Position numbers and translations under genes: made by a program. Shown piece after piece: positions 59,334-64,000 of a stretch of 64,000 nt of DNA. The notes beneath the pieces are model-generated. The model was not told the DNA's origin, made no database searches, and saw only the letters and a program-made list of their open reading frames with translations. How positions within the stretch are numbered: position 1 is the first letter of the stretch; every line of letters begins with the position of its first letter. Source of the DNA: Rubrobacter aplysinae (GTDB lineage: Bacteria > Actinomycetota > Rubrobacteria > Rubrobacterales > Rubrobacteraceae); assembly GCF_001029505.1 (NCBI RefSeq), contig NZ_LEKH01000003.1:124001-188000 (forward strand). The letters run 5' to 3'.

Positions 59334-59792
59334 CTAGTTGCCGGAGGGATGGGCCACGGCGGCGTCGTGATCGGCGCGGCTCCGGCTCTCCTCCTCGGCG
59401 AGCTCGGCGATGGTGTAGCGGCCGAAGACGTCCTCTATGGCGACGCGGGCCTCGTCCCAGATCTTGCTCGTCACGCACAGCGGCGCGTCGGCGATGTAAC
59501 ACACCCCGCCGGCCGAGCACCGGGCCGGACGAACCTCGCCGTCAAGTATCTCGACGATGTCGAGGACCGTGATCTCCTCGGTGGGCACCGCGAAGCAGAA
59601 GCCGCCCCTGGCCCCCCGGCGGCTCTCCAGAATCTCCGCCCGCCGCAATTCGCCGAAGAGCTGCTCCAGAAAGCGCTCCGGTATCTTCTGCCGCCGGGCG
59701 ACCTCCGAAACCCCTAGCGGGCTCTCGCAGCCTTCGACCGCAAGCTCCACGAGCGCCCTCACGGCGTACTTGCTTTTCTGGGTAAGCCTCAA
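59334..59792 (-). CDS. Rrf2-family transcriptional regulator with three cysteines
   Basis: 152-aa winged-helix repressor. The TTG at 59792 gives (M)RLTQKSKYAVRALVELA, the exact Rrf2 family opening; the reading from 59855 adds 21 residues without support. The DNA-binding helix is in VSEVARRQKIPERFLEQLFGELRRAEILESRRGARGGFCFA. The C-terminal part has CSAGGVCYIADAPLC (about residues 93-107), three cysteines spaced C-x5-C-x7-C. IscR and NsrR use C-x5-C-x5-C to hold an iron-sulfur cluster, so this one may also bind a cluster; the wider second gap is a deviation. Its targets are unknown; the neighbouring methyltransferase is the nearest candidate. Confidence 0.88.
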   Translation of the reverse strand: MRLTQKSKYAVRALVELAVEGCESPLGVSEVARRQKIPERFLEQLFGELRRAEILESRRGARGGFCFAVPTEEITVLDIVEILDGEVRPARCSAGGVCYIADAPLCVTSKIWDEARVAIEDVFGRYTIAELAEEESRSRADHDAAVAHPSGN

Positions 59793-59897
59793 AGTGAAAG
59801 AACCATCCACATCGTAGTGTAAGTTACCTTTTCCGCCGCCCGGGGGATTCCACAAACAGATTTCCAGACCCGGCGGCCGGAGCTTTATTTACGTGTA

Positions 59898-59903
59898 ATT
59901 CTA
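59898..59903 (-). promoter_or_regulatory. candidate extended -10 (TGGTAGAAT) upstream of the Rrf2 gene
   Basis: The minus strand reads CTGGTAGAATTACACG around 59903-59898. The same TGGTAGAAT occurs in the rpsF promoter. No matching -35 is seen, so this is a weak call; it would give about a 100-base leader. Confidence 0.35.
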
Positions 59904-59980
59904 CCAGAGTCCCGGGGAGCCTAGCCAGAAATTTCGCCGGCCGGTGCAGTGAAAGAGATTGCTCGTCGTTATACTCGTTA

Positions 59981-60010
59981 TACGTCAGTGTACGTCAGTG
60001 TACGTCAGTG
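59981..60010. repeat. three tandem copies of a 10-mer covering the phoU stop
   Basis: TACGTCAGTG is repeated exactly three times (59981-60010). The phoU stop (TCA on this strand, at 60005-60007) lies in the third copy. Because the unit is 10 bases, copy changes on the downstream side would leave the coding region intact. Confidence 0.95.
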
Positions 60011-60730
60011 GTCCTCTTCGTCCTCGTCTTCCTCGTCTCCCTCTGAGTGGAGGTCGCGGTCGAGGTACTGTCGCATGGCGCTCTCCATGCGTTCGCCGGT
60101 CACCAGAAAGACCGTACGGCCGCCGATGTCCACCCCGTGGTCGCTGATGCGTTCGAGGTAGTGGACTATGAGCGCGGCCCGCATGCGCCACTCCGGCGAG
60201 CCAGCCTCGGAGACGGCGGGGTTTACCACGAGGTTCATGGCCTCGGAGTAGAGGAGGTCCACCTTGTCGTCGGCGGCCTGCAGGTCGCGGGCCCGGTCTA
60301 TGTCGCGGGCCTCGAAGATCTCCAGCCCCTGGTGAAACAGGCTCCGGGCGGAGCGGGCCATCTCCAGGAGGGCGACGGTGAGGTCCTCGTCGCGGTCCTG
60401 GTCGGCGGTGTCGGCGATTGCGCGGCAGATGTGCTCGCAGAGGGTGCCGACGCGCACGATGTGGTTGGTGACCGCCTGCACCGTATACACGAGCCGCAGG
60501 TCGCTCGCCACCGGGGCCTGGCGGGCCTGTATCAGCATGCACGCCTCGTCGATCTCCTCCCCCCGGGACTTGAACCGGGCGTCCACGCCGAGCTCTTGGC
60601 GGGCTATTCCGGCGTCCTGGGACTCCATGGCCTCGACCATGTTGCCCAGGCAGGACTCCACCTCCTGGCCGAGGGCTACGATCTCGGCGTAAAGCTCGTC
60701 AAGCTCTCTCTGGAAAGACTCGCGTGGCAC
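60005..60730 (-). CDS. phoU: phosphate transport accessory protein PhoU
   Basis: 241-aa two-repeat helical protein that restrains Pst-dependent phosphate uptake and signalling. The first repeat begins FQRELDELYAEIVALGQEVESCLGNMVEAM, and the second is FHQGLEIFEARDIDRARDLQAADDKVDLLYSEAMN. Each contains the ExxxD (DxxxD)-type metal-cluster residues (QAADDKVD). The C-terminal tail is strongly acidic (SEGDEEDEDEEDH), unlike E. coli PhoU. The GTG at 60730 has GGAGG 9 bases upstream. It is the last gene of the pst cluster. Confidence 0.95.
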   Translation of the reverse strand: MPRESFQRELDELYAEIVALGQEVESCLGNMVEAMESQDAGIARQELGVDARFKSRGEEIDEACMLIQARQAPVASDLRLVYTVQAVTNHIVRVGTLCEHICRAIADTADQDRDEDLTVALLEMARSARSLFHQGLEIFEARDIDRARDLQAADDKVDLLYSEAMNLVVNPAVSEAGSPEWRMRAALIVHYLERISDHGVDIGGRTVFLVTGERMESAMRQYLDRDLHSEGDEEDEDEEDH

Positions 60731-60814
60731 TTCTACCTCCGGTACTGCTCTCTACGCTGATTAGTTACCCGGAGGAAGCCGGGGCCAAGCAACCCTACGC
60801 CCCTCCCTACGGGC

Positions 60815-61747
60815 CTAGCCGAAGCGGCCGGTGACGTAGTCCTCGGTCTCCTGGCGGGCGGGGTTGGAGAACATCTTTTGCGTCTCGTCAAACTCCCAGA
60901 GCTTGCCGGGCTGCCTCATACCGTCTATGTAGAAGAAGCCCGTGTAGTCCGAGGCGCGGGAGGCCTGCTGCATGTTGTGGGTGACGATCACGATGGTGTA
61001 GTTCTGCTTGAGCTCCAGCATCGCGTCCTCGATCTTCTGCGTGCTCATTGGGTCCAGGGCGCTCGCCGGCTCGTCGAGGAGTATGATCTCGGGCTCCACC
61101 GCCAGCGTGCGGGCTATACAAAGCCTCTGCTGCTGCCCTCCCGAGAGCGAGGTGCCGCCGGAGTTCAGCTTGTCCTTGACCTCGTCCCACAGCGCGGCCT
61201 GCTTGAGAGTCCGCTCCACGATCTCGTCCAGATCGCTCTTCTTGCGGCGCTTTTCGAGCTTGAGGCCGGCGACCACGTTGTCGTAGATGGTCATCGTGGG
61301 GAACGGGTTCGGCTTCTGGAAGACCATCCCGATCTTGCGCCGGATCTGGACCGGATCCAGGTCGGAGTCGTTTATGTCCCGGCCGTCCAGGTACAGCTTG
61401 CCTTCCATGCGCGCCCCCCGGACCACCTCGTGCATCCGGTTCAGACAGCGGATGTAGGTGGATTTGCCGCAGCCCGAAGGGCCTATGAGGGCCGTGATCC
61501 TGTTCCGCTCTATGTTCATGGAGATGTCGTCGAGAGCCTTGAACGAGCCGTAGTACGCCGCCAAATTCTCCGCGACCATCGCGTTATCCGGGGGGCCTTG
61601 CCGTGACTGCTGTGACGGCCTACTGAGCTCTCCGGCCTGTTCGTTGGGCTGAGACACACCCCGCTCCCGCTCTGTAGCTTTCCGGTCCGTTCGATTCGTT
61701 TTGCGGTCCGCCTTGCGATCCGCCTTGCGATCCAATCCGTCCGTCAC
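60815..61747 (-). CDS. pstB: phosphate ABC transporter ATP-binding protein PstB
   Basis: 310-aa ABC ATPase that powers phosphate import. Walker A is [19 protein letters not shown], the signature is [15 protein letters not shown], Walker [15 protein letters not shown] and the switch His in [13 protein letters not shown]. These match PstB ([25 protein letters not shown]). The first 56 residues are an unusual charged extension ([19 protein letters not shown]) before the ABC domain at [17 protein letters not shown]; the usual start would be near 61579, but no ribosome-binding site is seen there, so GTG at 61747 is kept with caution. The gene lies between phoU and pstA. Confidence 0.93.
   Translation of the reverse strand: MTDGLDRKADRKADRKTNRTDRKATERERGVSQPNEQAGELSRPSQQSRQGPPDNAMVAENLAAYYGSFKALDDISMNIERNRITALIGPSGCGKSTYIRCLNRMHEVVRGARMEGKLYLDGRDINDSDLDPVQIRRKIGMVFQKPNPFPTMTIYDNVVAGLKLEKRRKKSDLDEIVERTLKQAALWDEVKDKLNSGGTSLSGGQQQRLCIARTLAVEPEIILLDEPASALDPMSTQKIEDAMLELKQNYTIVIVTHNMQQASRASDYTGFFYIDGMRQPGKLWEFDETQKMFSNPARQETEDYVTGRFG
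61701..61733. repeat. tandem 12-mer in the pstB 5' end
   Basis: TTGCGGTCCGCC, TTGCGATCCGCC and TTGCGATCC follow each other at 61701-61733, encoding the [10 protein letters not shown] stretch of the PstB extension. The 12-base unit keeps the reading frame. Confidence 0.9.
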
Positions 61748-61809
61748 CCTACATCAACCTCTCTCCGGTCGCTCGCCGACCACCACGCTCGCCAGACCGT
61801 ACCTCTGCT

Positions 61810-62685
61810 CTACCGGGCACGGCGGCCCCTGAAGAGCACTCGCGCCGTCAAGTTTAACGCCACCACTATGACCAGGAGCAGCAGCGCCCCACCCCAGGCC
61901 GTCTCAAGAACCTCACCCTGGTAGGAGGATTGCGTGTACACGACGACCGGCAGCGCGGCCATCGGCCCCTCGAACGGGTTCAGGTTCGTGAAGTTGTTGG
62001 TCCCGACGGTAAACAACAGCGGCGCTGTCTCCCCGGCGGCCCTGGCGGTTGCCAGGATCACACCGGTTACTATCCCGCTCATGGCGGTCGGGACCACCAC
62101 CCGCAGTATGGTCTTCCAGCGCGGCACACCCAGCGCCAGCGAGGCCTCCCGGAGATCCCCGGGCACGAGCGAGATGATCTCCTCGGTGGCCCGCGTGATC
62201 ACGGGCAGCATGAGTATCGCGAGCGCCATGGAGCCGAAGATGGCCGCGTCCTCGCCCGTGGCCACGACGAACACGGCGTAGCCCACGATGCCGATAACCA
62301 CCGAGGGCGCGCCGGTCATCACGTCGGCGACGAACCGCAGCGCGTCGCCCAGGCGGTTGTCGCCGTACTCGGCCAGGTAGATCCCGGACAATACTCCTAC
62401 CGGGATGGCCATCAGCGCGGCGATGCCCACGATGATGCCGGAGCCGATTATGGCGTTGTATACCCCGCCGCCGTCGCCGTAGGTGGAGGGCGTGTCGGTA
62501 AAGAACTGCGCGTCCCAGGCCGGTATCCCCTTGAGAAACACCTCGATGATGATCGCGGCCAGCGGGATTATGGCGATGACGGTACAGGCGTACGCCAGCA
62601 CGGTCATCGTCCTGTCGGCCAGCTTACGCCGCCGGTACTCTCCCGCGTTTCTCGTAGCTCTGGTAACGCCGCTCGTGTTGCTCAT
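61810..62685 (-). CDS. pstA: phosphate ABC transporter permease PstA
   Basis: 291-aa inner-membrane permease with about six helices. RTMTVLAYACTVIAIIPLAAIIIEVFLKGIPAWD begins the protein, and the BPD_transp_1 loop is EAHxxxG-like in ATEEIISLVPGDLREASLALGVPRWKTILRVVVPTAMSGI, the site that contacts PstB. NLNPFEGPMAALPVVVYTQS is a PstA-typical end. The ATG at 62685 overlaps the pstC stop by four bases (ATGA). Confidence 0.95.
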   Translation of the reverse strand: MSNTSGVTRATRNAGEYRRRKLADRTMTVLAYACTVIAIIPLAAIIIEVFLKGIPAWDAQFFTDTPSTYGDGGGVYNAIIGSGIIVGIAALMAIPVGVLSGIYLAEYGDNRLGDALRFVADVMTGAPSVVIGIVGYAVFVVATGEDAAIFGSMALAILMLPVITRATEEIISLVPGDLREASLALGVPRWKTILRVVVPTAMSGIVTGVILATARAAGETAPLLFTVGTNNFTNLNPFEGPMAALPVVVYTQSSYQGEVLETAWGGALLLLVIVVALNLTARVLFRGRRAR

Positions 62686-63647
62686 ACGTTCGACTCCGAG
62701 GGTTGATTGCTAATACCGGAGACCAGCAGCCGGGCCCCCACGTTTATGAGGAAGGTGATCAGGAACAGTATCAGCCCGATCTCAAGCAGCGAGGACCGGA
62801 GCACGTCGCTGGTCGAGGCCCCGAACAGCGAGGCGATGGCCTGGGCCATCGAGGAGCCCTGCTGAAAGAGCGAGGTGAACATCACCTGGGCGTTTCCGAG
62901 CACGTAGGTCAGGGCTATCGTCTCCCCGACCGCCCGCCCGAGGCCGAGGAGTATCGCCCCGAGCACGCCGCTGCGGGCGTAGGGGAGCACCGCCGTCTTG
63001 AACATCTCCCAGCGGGTCGCCCCGAGCGCCAGCATGCCCTCGCGCTGGGTGTCAGGGACCGCGCTGAGCACGTCGCGCGAGATCGAGGCAACAGTGGGCA
63101 GGATCATGACCGAGAGCACCAGGCTCGCGGTAAATACCGTGGAGAGCACGAAGTCGCCCGCGAAGATTGGCGTCCAGCCGAGCGTGGCCTGCAGGGGCGG
63201 CACCACCCAGTCCCGCAGGAAAGGGGCAAAGACGAAAAAGCCCCAGATACCGTACACGATAGAGGGTATGGCCGCGAGTATCTCCACGATAAAGCCCACC
63301 ACGGAGTTTATGCGCGGAGACGCTATCTCCACCAGAAAGGCCGCTATGCCGACTCCGATCGGGCCCGCCAGCAGTATCGCTATGCCGCTGGTGACCAGCG
63401 TGCCGTAGATGACCGTGAGCGCGCCGAAGACCTGATCTCCGTTGCTCCAGGTCGGATCCCAGAGAAAGCCGATGCCGAACATCTCGCGGGAGACCTCGCT
63501 CTGCCGCCACAGGACGACGAAGATCGCCAGGATGGCCAGCGGCAGTATGAGAGACAGCAGGAGCGTGAGCCCCTGGAATACGGTGTCGCCCTTGTTGCCC
63601 CGCCGCAAGTTCTTGAAAAGCTCGGAGATTTTCGAGATCGTGCTCAA
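62682..63647 (-). CDS. pstC: phosphate ABC transporter permease PstC
   Basis: 321-aa inner-membrane permease with six helices, second half of the phosphate channel. GIGFLWDPTWSNGDQVFGALTVIYGTLVTSGIAILLAGPIGVGIAAFLVEI is typical PstC, as is VYGIWGFFVFAPFLRDWV. The conserved cytoplasmic loop reads VPDTQREGMLALGATRWEMFKTAVLPYARSGVLGAILLGLGRAVGETIA. It is coupled to pstA and 154 bases downstream of pstS. Confidence 0.95.
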   Translation of the reverse strand: MSTISKISELFKNLRRGNKGDTVFQGLTLLLSLILPLAILAIFVVLWRQSEVSREMFGIGFLWDPTWSNGDQVFGALTVIYGTLVTSGIAILLAGPIGVGIAAFLVEIASPRINSVVGFIVEILAAIPSIVYGIWGFFVFAPFLRDWVVPPLQATLGWTPIFAGDFVLSTVFTASLVLSVMILPTVASISRDVLSAVPDTQREGMLALGATRWEMFKTAVLPYARSGVLGAILLGLGRAVGETIALTYVLGNAQVMFTSLFQQGSSMAQAIASLFGASTSDVLRSSLLEIGLILFLITFLINVGARLLVSGISNQPSESNV

Positions 63648-63801
63648 CCCGTTCCCCCCCTGGGGCGGGAATCGTCCGCTACCAAGATTACCAAGACCCT
63701 ACTCTTCCCCTCTCGCGCCGCCGTGTAGACTAACAGTGGCAGATCCTTTCAAAAAGCTAATCCAAAAAGCTAGAGATGGCCTCCCCGCAGCCGCCCGGAG
63801 G

Positions 63802-64000
63802 TTATCCATCAGAGGTGGTCTCCCCCATCACCGAGCCGCCGGTAGTACCTTCACCCTCTATCGTGGTAGTGCCGCCTCCGGGGACACCGCTGTCCTTGTA
63901 GCACGCTTCGCCTCCGGCCTGCATCTTCTCGATCTGGCCCTGACTCTTCCGGGCCAGGCTCTCGGGTAGCGGCACGTAGTTGTTCTCGGGGGCGAGCTTC
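63802..64000 (-). CDS. pstS: phosphate ABC transporter substrate-binding protein PstS, C-terminal fragment
   Basis: Only the last 65 codons are in the window, reading into the edge. NNYVPLPESLARKSQGQIEKM matches the PstS end (YVPLP-ESL). After it comes a Gly/Thr-rich tail, GGGTTTIEGEGTTGGSVMGETTSDG, which is longer than usual and contains a cysteine (GEACYKDSG). The stop is TAA at 63802-63804. It is the first gene of the pstS-C-A-B-phoU cluster; any Pho box lies beyond the window. Confidence 0.9.
   Translation of the reverse strand, partial: KLAPENNYVPLPESLARKSQGQIEKMQAGGEACYKDSGVPGGGTTTIEGEGTTGGSVMGETTSDG

Overview
High-GC bacterial chromosome segment, best explained as a Rubrobacter-like actinobacterium (Rubrobacterales). 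This is an inference from several things read together: very high GC, frequent GTG/TTG starts, an InhA-type enoyl-ACP reductase, carotenoid genes (crtI-crtB), S-box control of one-carbon genes and a large PAS/c-di-GMP signalling complement. I found no rRNA or tRNA gene, CRISPR array, transposase, integrase or prophage. The window reads as core chromosome with lineage-specific signalling genes.

Layout. 1-7.2 kb: start of an oligopeptide-binding lipoprotein gene, a GNAT enzyme, a translationally coupled sigma / anti-sigma / bactofilin-like membrane protein operon, a flippase-like membrane protein, a Crp/Fnr regulator, a hypothetical gene and a YugP-type zinc protease. 7.2-16 kb: acetyl-CoA synthetase, a TPR-like protein, an LtaS-like sulfatase, a DUF2723 membrane glycosyltransferase-like protein, an SDR and fabI. 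16.4-23 kb: a short MHYT-like membrane protein separated by one in-frame stop from a 1706-aa six-PAS/GAF hybrid kinase with two REC domains and an Hpt, followed at once by a REC-GGDEF diguanylate cyclase. 23-26 kb: rpsF-rpsR-rplI-dnaB. 26.4-29 kb: crtI-crtB. 29-36 kb: a SAM-I riboswitch, a bifunctional homocysteine methyltransferase/MTHFR, metH and an SDR. 36-42 kb: a DUF4230 protein, a small protein, and a 1563-aa LOV-multiPAS-GGDEF-EAL protein. 42-45 kb: serA and its partner aminotransferase. 45-53 kb: a class A beta-lactamase-like protein, a degenerate IlvD/Edd-like protein, gatB, an FHA-GGDEF gene on the opposite strand, gatA and gatC. 53-60 kb: GNAT, folD, a CBS/DRTGG-type inorganic pyrophosphatase, a PcrA-type helicase, a lysine methyltransferase-like protein and an Rrf2 regulator. 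60-64 kb: phosphate operon pstS(partial)-pstC-pstA-pstB-phoU.

How the genes work together. serA plus its aminotransferase (serine synthesis), folD, the MTHFR fusion and metH form a serine-to-one-carbon-to-methionine route, with SAM feedback through the riboswitch. Three GGDEF proteins, one with a canonical photoactive LOV cysteine and one beside a phosphorelay kinase, make the window rich in c-di-GMP input. The most unusual items are the MHYT-like/kinase split, the apparent AUC start of rpsF, the IlvD-like protein lacking iron-sulfur motifs, the blue-light GGDEF-EAL protein and the duplicated promoter element ahead of the sigma factor operon. All functional statements come from reading the sequence; no database search was run.
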